Below, piece after piece: positions 37,118 to 46,409 of a DNA stretch of 64,000 nucleotides (position 1 is the stretch's first letter; each line of letters starts with the position of its first letter). Made by a program: the position numbers and the translations under genes. The notes beneath the pieces are model-generated. The model saw nothing but the letters and a program-made list of their open reading frames with translations, did not search any database and had not been told where the DNA came from. The stretch comes from Burkholderia sp. USMB20. Its GTDB lineage: Bacteria > Pseudomonadota > Gammaproteobacteria > Burkholderiales > Burkholderiaceae. Location: NCBI RefSeq assembly GCF_000949135.2, contig NZ_JTAN02000003.1, positions 496,001 to 560,000 on the forward strand, read 5' to 3'.

Positions 37118-38077
37118 CTAATTTGCCGTATCAGGCAGGTTCGGATAGTGGTCAAACGTTTCCTTGATGATCTGTCGTAACCAGATATTTGCTGCATCGT
37201 GGTGGAACCGCGGATGCCAATGCTGTCGCAATGCAAACGGCGGCAAAGGGACCGGGGGCGGAACAATGCGCACCGTGCCGAGTTTGGCGAAAACATTGCC
37301 CAACTCCAGCGGGACATTGGCGATTAGCTCGGGATGGGCATCAATGAGGTGAGGCACCGCGAGGAAATGCGGAGTCGTGAGATAGACGTGGCGTTTGATG
37401 CCGTAGTCATCGAAGGCGCGATCATAGGCCTCGCTTGCTCGCCCGGTAAGCGAGACGACGATCTGCGGCATGTTTTCGAATTGTGCCTTCGTGATTGCTT
37501 TGCCAATGGCCCTGTTGTGGACGCTGACCATGGTGACAAACGTGTGCAGAAACAACTGTTGCTGAAACAGGTTTTCTGGTGCGACGTGGATGGAGCCGAG
37601 TGCCAGATCGGCTTCTCCCGATGCCAAAGTCGCTTCGATTTCCTCTAGCGGGATTTGCAATGATCGTATCGAGCAATGAGGCGCAGCTTTGCGCAGACGC
37701 CTGATGAGTGGTGGAAGGAAAACCAACTCACCCATATCGGTCATACATAAGACAAAAGCACGCCGGGAAGTCGACGGATCGAACCGTGCCTGCGAGACAA
37801 CATTTTGGCGCAGGGCAGTCATGATCTCGCCGATCGACGCGCCGATTAATTCCGCTTTTGCGGTGGGGGTCATCCCACCTGAGGTCTTGACGAACAGCGG
37901 ATCTTCAAAAAACGTCCTCAATCTATTTAGTGCATGGCTCATCGCGCCTTGGGAGAGCCCAACCTCCACGGCCGCGCGCGTAACGCTGCGCTCGCGCTGA
38001 AGTGCGTCGAAGACTACGAGGAGATTGAGATCGAGATCGCGAATATGCACCGAATGCATCTCCCGTATGCGTGGCAT
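37118..38077 (-). CDS. LysR-type regulator (NodD/NahR-like group)
   Basis: 319 residues if read from ATG 38077; starts at 38059 (MHSVHIRD) or GTG 38050 are also possible, with GGGAG best spaced for the last. HTH: DLDLNLLVVFDALQRERSVT and LSQGAMSHALNRLRTFFEDP. The FVKTSGGMTPTAKAE segment is typical of the NodD/NahR subgroup, which responds to aromatics. It is divergent from the Rieske oxygenase and reductase genes and probably activates them. Confidence 0.87.
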   Translation of the reverse strand: MPRIREMHSVHIRDLDLNLLVVFDALQRERSVTRAAVEVGLSQGAMSHALNRLRTFFEDPLFVKTSGGMTPTAKAELIGASIGEIMTALRQNVVSQARFDPSTSRRAFVLCMTDMGELVFLPPLIRRLRKAAPHCSIRSLQIPLEEIEATLASGEADLALGSIHVAPENLFQQQLFLHTFVTMVSVHNRAIGKAITKAQFENMPQIVVSLTGRASEAYDRAFDDYGIKRHVYLTTPHFLAVPHLIDAHPELIANVPLELGNVFAKLGTVRIVPPPVPLPPFALRQHWHPRFHHDAANIWLRQIIKETFDHYPNLPDTAN

Positions 38078-38249
38078 TGTATTGACGCATGATCGTCGTC
38101 AACCTACCTTGTGGTCAAGCGCGAATATCGGTGCAAGGTCAAACATCCCCGTGTCTAGCGGGATCAGAGAAGACCGGCGTCAAGGCTTATTTCTGACCGC
38201 CGGCCGATGTGGCGCTTACGCGCCACATCTCACTAATAGGAGACGTCAC

Positions 38250-39299
38250 ATGTTTATCAAGAACACTTGGTACGTCGCGGCGTGGTCGCACGAAATCGAG
38301 GGATCGGACATTCTCGCGCGAACCATCATTAGTCAGCCGGTCATGCTCTACCGGAAGGAGGATGGTGAGATCGTCGCCCTACAGGATCGGTGTTGTCATC
38401 GAGGTGCGCCGCTTTCTTTGGGGCGTAGAGAAGGCGATTGTGTGCGATGCATGTATCACGGGTTGAAGTTTGACAGCCAAGGCGCGTGTATCGAGGCTCC
38501 CGCGCAGGAGCGCATTCCACCGCAAGCAAAGGTCAAAAGTTTTCCTGTCGTAGAACGTCATCGCTGGATCTGGATTTGGATGGGCGACCCAGCCCTCGCA
38601 GATCCTTCGACAATTCCCGATACTCATTGGTTGGACGATCCCGACTGGCGTGGATTGCCAGGATATATCCACTACCACGTCAACTACCTTCTCATCGCCG
38701 ACAACCTGCTCGATTTTTCTCACTTACCGTATGTGCATCCGACGACACTTGGCGGCGGGGAAGACTATGCGAAGGTTCAACCGAAAGTGGAGAGAGTCAA
38801 GGATGGCGTACTGATTACGCGTTGGACGATCAATACAGAGCCGCCACCGTTCGCGAAGGCAGTGCAGGACTGGTCCGGGAATGTGGATCGGTGGAATATC
38901 TATGAATTCACGATACCTGCAATTCTGCGCATGGATTCGGGGATGGCCCCTACTGGTACCGGCGCGCAAGAAGGAGTACGAATTGGCGCCATCGAGTTCA
39001 GAGGCTGTCAAGCGTTGACGCCGGAAACGGAAAATTCGACGCACTACTTCTTCTCGCATCCGCACAACTTTGCGCTCGACCAAGCGGAGATCACGCGATC
39101 AATCCACCAAGCGGTTGTGGACGCATTCGACGAAGACCGCGACATCATTACTGCGCAGCAACAGAATCTGGTCCTCGACCCGTCCTTCAAAATGATGGCG
39201 TTCGGCATCGATGGCGCGCTCTCCCAGTTCCGATGGGCTGTTACGCAGCGTCTCGAACAGGAGCAAAAAGCTGGCGACGTCGCTGGAGTGCAACCATGA
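38250..39299 (+). CDS. Rieske non-haem iron oxygenase, VanA-type
   Basis: 349 residues. Rieske ligands: Cys-48/His-50 (CCHRG) and Cys-67/His-70 (CMYHG). Mononuclear iron ligands: His-158 and His-163 with bridging Asp-155 (NLLDFSHLPYVH). The opening MFIKNTWYVAAWSHEI is typical of vanillate O-demethylase and related aryl demethylases or hydroxylases. AGGAG precedes the ATG. It is coupled to the reductase gene by a 4-bp overlap. The substrate may be a methoxylated or hydroxylated aromatic acid; the exact one is not determinable here. Confidence 0.88.
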   Translation: MFIKNTWYVAAWSHEIEGSDILARTIISQPVMLYRKEDGEIVALQDRCCHRGAPLSLGRREGDCVRCMYHGLKFDSQGACIEAPAQERIPPQAKVKSFPVVERHRWIWIWMGDPALADPSTIPDTHWLDDPDWRGLPGYIHYHVNYLLIADNLLDFSHLPYVHPTTLGGGEDYAKVQPKVERVKDGVLITRWTINTEPPPFAKAVQDWSGNVDRWNIYEFTIPAILRMDSGMAPTGTGAQEGVRIGAIEFRGCQALTPETENSTHYFFSHPHNFALDQAEITRSIHQAVVDAFDEDRDIITAQQQNLVLDPSFKMMAFGIDGALSQFRWAVTQRLEQEQKAGDVAGVQP

Positions 39300-40246
39300 T
39301 CGAGGTGGTCGTTACCCGGGTCACGCGACTCGCCGAGGGAATTGTCGGTGTTGAACTGCGAAAAGGAAATCGAGAGGCGCTGCCCAACTTCGAACCTGGG
39401 GCGCATATTGATGTGCATCTTCCGGGGGGGATCGTACGTCAGTACTCCCTCTGCAATACTCCAACAGACCTGACGCGATATTGCCTCGGTGTGAGCAGAA
39501 GCGCGACGTCTCGGGGGGGCTCTGCGTACATCCACGATTCGCTTCAGGTCGGAGACACACTCGTGATTGGTGAACCTCGTTCACTGTTCGCCATGTCAAG
39601 CGATGCGATGCACCACAATTTTATCGCTGGCGGGATTGGTATAACGCCGATTTTGAGCATGATTCGGGCGTGCATCGAAAACGGCTTCCCGTGGCGGCTC
39701 ACCTACTGTGTGCGATCTCGGAATCACGCGGCGTATCTTGAGGAGATCCTGTCACTGAACGGCGACGTTCATCTTCATGTCGATGATGAGGTGGCCGAGC
39801 ATGTAAACGTTGGCGCAGTACTCAGCCGGATCCGACCTGCGGAGCACATCTATTGCTGTGGCCCAGAAGGCCTGATGGCCGCGGTCGAGGCTCAAGGGAA
39901 GTCGCTCGAGCTGGAGCCGTCGCGGGTACATTTCGAGCGCTTCGGGGCTGCAATGGGCCCACAGGCTTTGATGGAAGGGAGCAGTTTTACGGTTGTCCTC
40001 GCTCGCACAGGCAGGCGATATCTTGTCGAGTCGGGTGAGTCCATTCTTGAATGCCTGGAGCGAAATGGCGTTGCGCCGCCGTTTGCCTGCCGGGAAGGGC
40101 TCTGCCGTAGCTGTGAAGTGCCCCTGATATCGGGTGAGGTGGAGCATCGAGACTACGTGCTCAGCACGGAGGAGCAGCGCGCGGGCCAGTCGCTGATGAT
40201 CTGTGTTTCCAGAGCGCGTACACCCGAAATCGCTATCGATCTTTGA
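39296..40246 (+). CDS. Ferredoxin-type oxygenase reductase, VanB-type
   Basis: 316 residues. Flavin-binding RQYS is at 48-51, the NAD-binding GGIGITP at 112-118 with CCGPEGLM near 187, and the C-terminal plant-type [2Fe-2S] ligands at Cys-265, -270, -273 and -303. It passes electrons from NAD(P)H to the Rieske oxygenase encoded immediately upstream (ATGA overlap). The reductase and oxygenase form a complete two-component system. Confidence 0.9.
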   Translation: MIEVVVTRVTRLAEGIVGVELRKGNREALPNFEPGAHIDVHLPGGIVRQYSLCNTPTDLTRYCLGVSRSATSRGGSAYIHDSLQVGDTLVIGEPRSLFAMSSDAMHHNFIAGGIGITPILSMIRACIENGFPWRLTYCVRSRNHAAYLEEILSLNGDVHLHVDDEVAEHVNVGAVLSRIRPAEHIYCCGPEGLMAAVEAQGKSLELEPSRVHFERFGAAMGPQALMEGSSFTVVLARTGRRYLVESGESILECLERNGVAPPFACREGLCRSCEVPLISGEVEHRDYVLSTEEQRAGQSLMICVSRARTPEIAIDL

Positions 40247-40560
40247 AATGCCCGTATGAACTGCGGTGGACTTCTTTGTCTGGCCAGGCAGTAAGCCTCG
40301 CGTTGATATTGTCGGAATCCAGCTAGCCTCGACGGGTGCCGGCGGGAAGTTGATAGCGATGCGCGACTCGGTGCCGATGTTCGTTGTAAGACTGCCGCCG
40401 GCGTTTGATGAGTACCATTGTCTCCACGCGGCCGAAGAACCATTCGCAGTTCAGCAATTCGTCGAGAGCTTGCCGTAGAACCTTCGTCGAACCCGTTTTG
40501 CCACGGACCACCCGGCGCGATAAAGGCCGGGCGGATTGTGGCATCTTTCAGGCAGCGCAT
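40247..40560 (-). pseudogene. IS3-family OrfB (integrase) relic
   Basis: On the minus strand, IRPAFIAPGGPWQNGF matches the conserved C-terminal part of an IS3 OrfB catalytic core. After two frameshifts it continues as DELLNCEWFFGRVETMVLIK and then RRRQSYNEHRHR, the usual end of such proteins. No ends or OrfA remain. It sits between the reductase gene and the tetR gene, marking past mobility in this AT-richer segment. Confidence 0.75.
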
Positions 40561-40623
40561 GGAGTTGGCAGTGGAGTTTTACATTGTTCCGTTGCCCAAG
40601 GGCATCGGTCCGATCATCTTCTA

Positions 40624-41220
40624 CTACCGTTTCGCAAGTTGATAGCTATGCTGCTTGAGCAGGGGCAAGCAGATATCATCGACAACGGCCGGCACATCGA
40701 CGGATTCAGCGCCGCCGAAAAGTACCGCTTGGCGCAGCATCGTGAACGGGAGGATAGCCACATGGCTGGGGATGGGGTGCTCTCCCAATTCGCCACGCTC
40801 CTTTGCGCGCTTTATTATGGATCCGCTTATGTTGCTTTCCGCGCCGGCTAGAACTTCGCGGAACTGATTTAGCAAACCATCATCCAGTTCACCGACCAGG
40901 GCTCGATAGTTCTGCGTGCCCACTGCGACCGCAGCACTGCGTGCTCCCTCAATCCAGGCGATCAAGTCACCCCTCAGACTTCCTGTGTTGGGAGGTGGTG
41001 CGGCTCGCGGCAGTCGCGTCAACGCCGTTAGCACCATGCTTGCGCGTGTTGCGTAGCGGCGGTAGAGCACTGGCTTGCTGGTGCCCGCGCGCCTGGCTAC
41101 CCCATCATAAGTCACACCGGCATATCCCTTTTCCCGAAGTTCAGCCAAGGTAGCGGCTGCGATGGCCGAGTCCACCTCGATGTTGGTACGTCGTGGGCGC
41201 CGAGCGGCGATCGTGCGCAT
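40624..41220 (-). CDS. TetR-family regulator
   Basis: 198 residues. N-terminal HTH: TLAELREKGYAGVTYDGVAR and RAGTSKPVLYRRYATRASMV. The C-terminal ligand domain is helical and not diagnostic. It is divergent from the serine hydrolase gene, with only 81 bp between the starts. That gap contains an inverted repeat (TAGAT-N9-ATCTA, 41272-41290) that could be its operator. It probably represses itself and the hydrolase. Confidence 0.87.
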   Translation of the reverse strand: MRTIAARRPRRTNIEVDSAIAAATLAELREKGYAGVTYDGVARRAGTSKPVLYRRYATRASMVLTALTRLPRAAPPPNTGSLRGDLIAWIEGARSAAVAVGTQNYRALVGELDDGLLNQFREVLAGAESNISGSIIKRAKERGELGEHPIPSHVAILPFTMLRQAVLFGGAESVDVPAVVDDICLPLLKQHSYQLAKR

Positions 41221-41301
41221 ATCAATAAGTACGTTGCGTTTCTAAAAGGGGGATAGTAACATCAACCCCAATAGATCCTAACCGTATCTAAAGGTGCACT
41301 C

Positions 41302-42465
41302 ATGGCAGACTCGGGTTTGCGTATCGACGCAGACGCATTCGTTCGTTTGGACTCCTATATCCAGAAGGACATCCAAGACGGGCGCAATTTTGGCGCTTCC
41401 CTATTAGTCGCTCGCAGTGGCGAGGTTGTACACCGCCGGACCTTCGGCACCGTCGCACCGGGGCGAGCCGCTGCCGACGACGACCGGTACCTATTGATGT
41501 CAATGAGCAAAGCCTTTACGGCGACGATGGTCCTTAAAGCCGTTGACGAAGGACGTTTCCAGCTGGACACTCGCGTTGCAGACTTGGTGCCCGGGTTTGG
41601 CGTTGCGGGCAAGCAAAACGCCACTGTCCGTCAACTCCTGATTCATACGTCTGGCTTGCCATTCGGGCTTGTTCCGCCTCCCTTGGGTTTGGAGAAAGCT
41701 GGCGACCTTGTGGCGAAATCAACGGCAATTTGTGCCATACCCGCCGCGTACGAACCGGGCACACGTTGCCTATATACTTCCGGGCTCGGATTTGACCTCT
41801 CCGGCCAGATTCTCGTCAATACCGATCCGCACGGGCGGGGATTTCGCCAAATCATGGCTGAGGATCTCTTCGCACCATTGGGCATGTCCGATACCAGCTT
41901 TGGGCTACCTGTCAATGACAGTCGTCGTGTGCCGGTCAGCTTCACCGAGAAGAACTTCGGTCCAACATCAGCTGCGCTGGCGCATCTGTTCAACAGCATC
42001 ATGGGCGAGACTGCTGAGATTCCGTCTGGAAATGCTTACTCGACGATCGACGACTTGCTCAAATTCACTAATGTCTTCCGCGGGCGCGGCACTGCGAGGG
42101 ACCAACGTGTCTTGTCTCCCTCACTGTTCGAATATGCCCGCCGAAACCACACCGGTAAGCTCGTAAACGACGCATTGACGGCTGAGGTGCTCGCCAGGGG
42201 CCTTGGTCAATATCCTGCCAACTTCACCATGCTGGGGAGCTATGTCCGTGGCGAGGAACACATGCTTACACCGGTCGGTCAGACCGCCTCGCCGTCGAGC
42301 CTGGCCGCAGTAGGAGGGGCGTCCACTGGATTCATGGTCGATTTCGAACGGGACGTCACGGTGATTTTTTTGTCCGCTGGCTTCATCGAAGGGCTTCGCC
42401 ATTTTGAACGGCTGCAGCATATTAACGACCTCGCGCTAGCAGCCTTCGACTTTCGAGAGAGTTGA
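41302..42465 (+). CDS. Serine hydrolase, class C beta-lactamase-like/esterase
   Basis: 387 residues. The nucleophile motif S67-x-x-K70 (SMSKAFTA) and the Tyr of the second motif (Y158-T-S) are present, followed by GGAST near the C-terminus in place of the KTG box. There is no signal peptide, so a cytoplasmic esterase (EstB-like) is likelier than a beta-lactamase. It is controlled, presumably, by the divergent TetR. Confidence 0.83.
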   Translation: MADSGLRIDADAFVRLDSYIQKDIQDGRNFGASLLVARSGEVVHRRTFGTVAPGRAAADDDRYLLMSMSKAFTATMVLKAVDEGRFQLDTRVADLVPGFGVAGKQNATVRQLLIHTSGLPFGLVPPPLGLEKAGDLVAKSTAICAIPAAYEPGTRCLYTSGLGFDLSGQILVNTDPHGRGFRQIMAEDLFAPLGMSDTSFGLPVNDSRRVPVSFTEKNFGPTSAALAHLFNSIMGETAEIPSGNAYSTIDDLLKFTNVFRGRGTARDQRVLSPSLFEYARRNHTGKLVNDALTAEVLARGLGQYPANFTMLGSYVRGEEHMLTPVGQTASPSSLAAVGGASTGFMVDFERDVTVIFLSAGFIEGLRHFERLQHINDLALAAFDFRES

Positions 42466-42766
42466 TGGGGGCAAATCCCGCGAGGATCGTTGTTGTTGAT
42501 GGTTGGGCTTGTCCGACAGGCCGCTCCTGCCTTGCCATGATGATGTGCTAGCCGGATTGCAGCGATCGGCCGAGTGCGGCTGTAATGCATATCGGTCCAT
42601 CGCCTGCGTTCCGGTGGCACGGCTGCGTGTATGTTGGCTTTCGATGTATGCGCCGGTTAGCGTCGGCCCGCGTTGTGATATCGCCAGGAGCGAGTCAACT
42701 ATTGAATGTCTGGAGCGGCACCGCATCGCCGCGCCAGGTGCACGTCGCGAAGAACGACGCCGCAGC
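42466..42766. other. 301-bp region between convergent genes
   Basis: Lies between the ends of the serine hydrolase gene and the outer-membrane transporter gene. No gene, obvious hairpin terminator or repeat was recognised. Confidence 0.5.
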
Positions 42767-43666
42767 TTAAAACTTGTAGTATGCGTTCAACCAGAGCGCG
42801 CTACCGTAGGCCGCATTGCGCGCATAGATATGTTGTTGCCAGTGCAACATCATTCCCCACTTTTGTGTGCCATATCCGACCTGAGGACCTATCGTGATTT
42901 CGCGGGTTCGGTGGCCGTCGCCGAATGCTGCGTCACCGTTGATCTTGTCGTCGTTGAGCTGAGTATTCGCATATCCGCCGATGCCGACCAGCCATTGTTG
43001 ATTGATGTGGTAGTTGACGCCGTAGTCGGCGGTCAGCTGGAGGCCGGACTGATAGTGCGTGGCCGAATTGACACTGCTGTATGCCAGATTTATTTTCGAG
43101 CTGATCTCGATTGGCTGCACAGGAAACCACGTGAACGAGTAGGCCAGGTAACCACTCGTGACATTGGTGCCAGGGTTGAACAGTCGGTCTGCACGATACG
43201 ATCCGGTTGGCAGAACGACGTCAAGCTCCAGGGTCTGCAAATAGCTGGGTGATTGCCAGCCCAGCATAACGCCAAAGAGCGGGTCGCCGAACCCGCGGCC
43301 ACCGCCCGCGATTCCGAACGACGGAAAATGCAGCGTGCCGTCGACGTAGGGAAGCGCTGCCTGTATTGCGAGATTGCCGCCAAAAACCGTTGGTTGCTCG
43401 AACACATGAACGACACGAAGGGCATGCGCCTGCAGGCCGCCGTTGGCGCCCGACGGATTCTTGTCACCGTTGCTGTCCCGTAACGACGTAATATTTTGGA
43501 ACCGGTTATAGCTGTACAGATATGTCCCGGGTCCGCCGAGCAACCCGCTCATCACGGTCATGATCCCTTCGGGATAGCTGCTGGTGCCGTTCTCCAGCGC
43601 AAATGCCTGAGTCTGAGGTAGGCACGCGAGGACGAACGTAGCAGCGTAGATGCGTCGCTTGTACAT
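42767..43666 (-). CDS. Outer-membrane transporter of the phenol MetA-degradation family
   Basis: 299 residues. The signal peptide ends near QTQAFA before LENGTSS. The mature protein is rich in alternating aromatic strands (YLAYSFTWFPVQPIEISSKI) and ends in a terminal Phe (NAYYKF), as beta-barrel proteins do. Members of this family are found beside meta-cleavage pathway genes and may let hydrophobic aromatics cross the outer membrane. It lies 92 bp after the Rieske ferredoxin gene on the same strand, so it may belong to that operon. Confidence 0.8.
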   Translation of the reverse strand: MYKRRIYAATFVLACLPQTQAFALENGTSSYPEGIMTVMSGLLGGPGTYLYSYNRFQNITSLRDSNGDKNPSGANGGLQAHALRVVHVFEQPTVFGGNLAIQAALPYVDGTLHFPSFGIAGGGRGFGDPLFGVMLGWQSPSYLQTLELDVVLPTGSYRADRLFNPGTNVTSGYLAYSFTWFPVQPIEISSKINLAYSSVNSATHYQSGLQLTADYGVNYHINQQWLVGIGGYANTQLNDDKINGDAAFGDGHRTREITIGPQVGYGTQKWGMMLHWQQHIYARNAAYGSALWLNAYYKF

Positions 43667-43758
43667 GAGCTTGTCTCCAATCTAGTGGTATTAATATCGT
43701 TATGCTAACTAACTTGATTAAGCCGATTTCTCCTCGATCTGATTATCCGGACCCGCTT

Positions 43759-44166
43759 CTACTTTACTGGCCCGAGAACCTGTAAGGATTCGCGATCTCG
43801 ACCGTTCCCGGCGTACTCCGGGAGTAACGCCCATACGGAATCATCGCGCGTGATCTTCACAGGGATGGCCGTCAATTGCCTGCCGATGCATGGCCCGGTG
43901 ATGCAACGGCCCGTGGCGATGTCGAATCGCGCGCCATGTCCGTGGCAGACGATCGCACTTCCGGTCGCGTCGAGATACGCGTCCTTGCGCCACGGCAACG
44001 TTGCGCCGGGCCAATGAGGGCAGCTGTTGCGATAACCGTGCACGGCGTCGTGCATGCGGACCAAGAACACGTCGTCGGCCCCGCTGCCCCGCAGGTCGAA
44101 GCCGCGCGCGCCGACGACGGGAATGTCGCCGACCGCGCAGAGCCGTACCCAGCCGCCCGCGTTCAT
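43759..44166 (-). CDS. Rieske-type ferredoxin
   Basis: 135 residues with one Rieske [2Fe-2S] site: Cys-49/His-51 (SCPHWPG) and Cys-74/His-77 (CHGHGARF). It has the small size and lack of membrane anchor of electron-transfer components of aromatic oxygenases. It lies 13 bp after the dioxygenase gene. No terminal-oxygenase alpha subunit lies next to it, so its electron acceptor is unknown. Confidence 0.85.
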   Translation of the reverse strand: MNAGGWVRLCAVGDIPVVGARGFDLRGSGADDVFLVRMHDAVHGYRNSCPHWPGATLPWRKDAYLDATGSAIVCHGHGARFDIATGRCITGPCIGRQLTAIPVKITRDDSVWALLPEYAGNGRDRESLQVLGPVK

Positions 44167-44179
44167 CGTTGCGGGCGCG

Positions 44180-45130
44180 TCAATGCGGTGCGTCGCCGGC
44201 GGCAGGCGGCGGGCCGCCCGGTGCCCACTTCTCGCGCCACTGGAACAGGAACTCCTGTGCGTTGTCGACCATCGCCGGTGCGACGCGCGGCACCCACGTG
44301 TCGTCGTGTTGGTCCATGTCCGCGTCGTATTCGACATGGCATCCGAGCGGGCTGTTGAAATACCAGAACCAGTTGGATCCGAACCGGTGGCGGCCCGGGC
44401 CCCAGAACGTCTCGTAACCCTTGGACGCGAATGCATAACCGGCGCGCAGCACCTCAGACGGTCCGCCGAGATGGAACGTGAAATGGTCGCATCCTTGCAT
44501 GGCCGGCGGCGTCTGAATGAGGAACAGCGTATGGTGATCGAGCGTGCCCGCAGGCCGCAGGAACGGACCCATTCCGACGAAGCGATCGCTGACCCGGAAG
44601 CCCAGCCGCTCGACGTAGAACGCCTCGGCTTTTTCCGCATCGGGAACGAAGTACACGACATGAGACAACGTTCGCGGCAACGGCAGCTGCTCGTCGTTGC
44701 GGGTCGGCGAGCCTGGCACGTTGACCGGGCGGCGCGTGTCGCCTGGCGCATTGACGGTTTCGGCCGGCAATGTCGGTACCGTACGCACCGACACCTGGAA
44801 ACCGAGCGTGAAGCCGGCATCGTCGACGGCCTCGATCGAGCCGTTCGCAAGGTGCTTCACTTCGCGGTCGGTGGCGAGTTCCCGTGCGATCTCGTCGAGC
44901 GCAGCCTGGTCGGCCACGCCGTAGATAGTCTTCCGCAACTGGTTGGCCGTTGCGAATGGCCACGGCGGCAGCAAGGGGTCGTTCTTCGGCCGGACGACTA
45001 CGCCGGTGCCGTCCAGAGCATCGAATGCTCCGTTGCCCTTCGGGATCAAACCGTAGTCGGTCAGAAACGTCGTACAGCTTTCGACATCGTCGACACCGAA
45101 GACGAGGGTGTCGGGTCCGAGGATTCTCAT
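44180..45130 (-). CDS. Extradiol ring-cleavage dioxygenase (VOC superfamily, two-domain)
   Basis: 316 residues made of two vicinal-oxygen-chelate domains. Likely metal ligands of the C-terminal domain are His-157 (LSHVVYF), His-216 (CDHFTFH) and Glu-267 (CHVEYD), the 2-His-1-Glu set. The family opens catechols or hydroxylated rings next to the diol with Fe(II) or Mn(II). It is the first gene of a leftward operon (dioxygenase-ferredoxin-porin). It is divergent from the FAH-family gene across a promoter with inverted operator copies. Confidence 0.85.
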   Translation of the reverse strand: MRILGPDTLVFGVDDVESCTTFLTDYGLIPKGNGAFDALDGTGVVVRPKNDPLLPPWPFATANQLRKTIYGVADQAALDEIARELATDREVKHLANGSIEAVDDAGFTLGFQVSVRTVPTLPAETVNAPGDTRRPVNVPGSPTRNDEQLPLPRTLSHVVYFVPDAEKAEAFYVERLGFRVSDRFVGMGPFLRPAGTLDHHTLFLIQTPPAMQGCDHFTFHLGGPSEVLRAGYAFASKGYETFWGPGRHRFGSNWFWYFNSPLGCHVEYDADMDQHDDTWVPRVAPAMVDNAQEFLFQWREKWAPGGPPPAAGDAPH

Positions 45131-45168
45131 TCCATTGTCCTATTGATAAAGGTCGTTCGCAGAAGGCG

Positions 45169-45300
45169 ATATATACGATACGGTGTGGATCATAATAGTC
45201 CCCTTCGTTGCGGGTGATCAAGCGCAAATCAGCGCCAAGATGCCTTTGGTACATGAGGAAAAACCCGCACTAACGAGACGAATCGTATCGTATATATAAT
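45169..45300. promoter_or_regulatory. Divergent promoter with paired ATCGTATC-type operator copies
   Basis: CGTATCGTATATAT is present on the plus strand at 45284-45297 and as its exact complement at 45169-45182. Each copy lies near the start of one of the divergent genes. The right copy is part of a 30-bp element (45271-45300) that agrees at 26 of 30 positions with one at 56150-56179. This is strong evidence of a shared regulator binding both promoters. Confidence 0.7.
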
Positions 45301-45374
45301 CGACCCAACATCAACACGGATGGCGTGCCCGGACCTTTGCTTCCAGGTGGCGCATCCCTACCTGGAGTCGAAGC

Positions 45375-46373
45375 ATGAAATTGGGTCGAATTGCGGTGAA
45401 TGGACCGGACGGCGACGTTGCACGCCTGGTGCTGGTGGTGCCGGAGGAAGGGCGCGTCATCGATCTGAAACGGGCATCGATCGCTGCGCTGGAAAAGCAG
45501 GGTGCCACGCGTGAAGCCGCGCATCGACTGTCCGACGCATTGTTTCCGGGCAGCATGTCGGCGGCGATCGGCCTCGGGCAGCGTTTTCTCGATGCCGCGC
45601 AGCGCGCCGATCGCGAACGTCCCGACGCGGCATCATTGTCGATCGACGAAGTGAAGTGGCTGCCAGCCAGCGATCCGTCCGTGGTGCGCGACGGATTGAC
45701 GTTCGTCGGCCACATCAAGGGATTTCACGAAAAGATCGGTCACGCGCCGCATGAGAGTCTGTTGAAAGTACCCGGCTATTTCAAGGGCACGCCGCACACG
45801 GTGATCGGTCACGACGCGGAGGTGCCTTGGCCGGGCTATATCGAGCGGATGGACTATGAACTCGAGCTCGGCTACGTGATCGGCCGGCGTGGCGGCAACC
45901 TGCGGCCGGAACACGCACGTCCGTACCTGTTCGGGATCACGGTATTCAACGACTTCAGCGCGCGCGACCGGCAGGCGATCGAAATGCCGATCCAGATGGG
46001 TCCGACCAAGTGCAAGGATTTCGCGTACGGTATCGGCCCATGGATCACGACGATCGACGAATTCGCCGATCTCGACGCGATTCCGATGGAAGTGCGCGTG
46101 AATGGCGAGACGTGGGGGAAGGGGACGAGCGCGAACAAGCTGTGGAGCGTCGACGAGTTGATCGCGTGGGCGAGCCTCGGCGAGGTGCTGGAGCCGGGCG
46201 ACGTGATCGGCTCGGGCACGATGGGCGGCGGCTCCGCGCTCGAACTCGACCGCCGGCTCGAGCCGGGCGACGTGGTCGAGCTCGACGTGGGCGGCATCGG
46301 CGTGCTGCGTAATCGGATGGGGCAGCCGCAGTCAGGACTGTGGTGGCCGCAGGAGCGCGCGCCTTTCATGTGA
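45375..46373 (+). CDS. Fumarylacetoacetate hydrolase-family protein
   Basis: 332 residues. FAH-fold metal and active-site stretches are present: TFVGHIKGFHEKIG, the acidic pair in MDYELELGYVIGRRG, FNDFSARDRQ, and GTMGGGSALELDR near the end. The family splits C-C bonds of oxo acids or hydrates dienoates after ring cleavage. It heads a rightward operon with an FAD monooxygenase and is divergent from the extradiol dioxygenase gene, so it probably acts on its product. Confidence 0.87.
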   Translation: MKLGRIAVNGPDGDVARLVLVVPEEGRVIDLKRASIAALEKQGATREAAHRLSDALFPGSMSAAIGLGQRFLDAAQRADRERPDAASLSIDEVKWLPASDPSVVRDGLTFVGHIKGFHEKIGHAPHESLLKVPGYFKGTPHTVIGHDAEVPWPGYIERMDYELELGYVIGRRGGNLRPEHARPYLFGITVFNDFSARDRQAIEMPIQMGPTKCKDFAYGIGPWITTIDEFADLDAIPMEVRVNGETWGKGTSANKLWSVDELIAWASLGEVLEPGDVIGSGTMGGGSALELDRRLEPGDVVELDVGGIGVLRNRMGQPQSGLWWPQERAPFM

Positions 46374-46409
46374 TCGATACGAAAACAACCATCAATCAGG
46401 AGACAAGCC

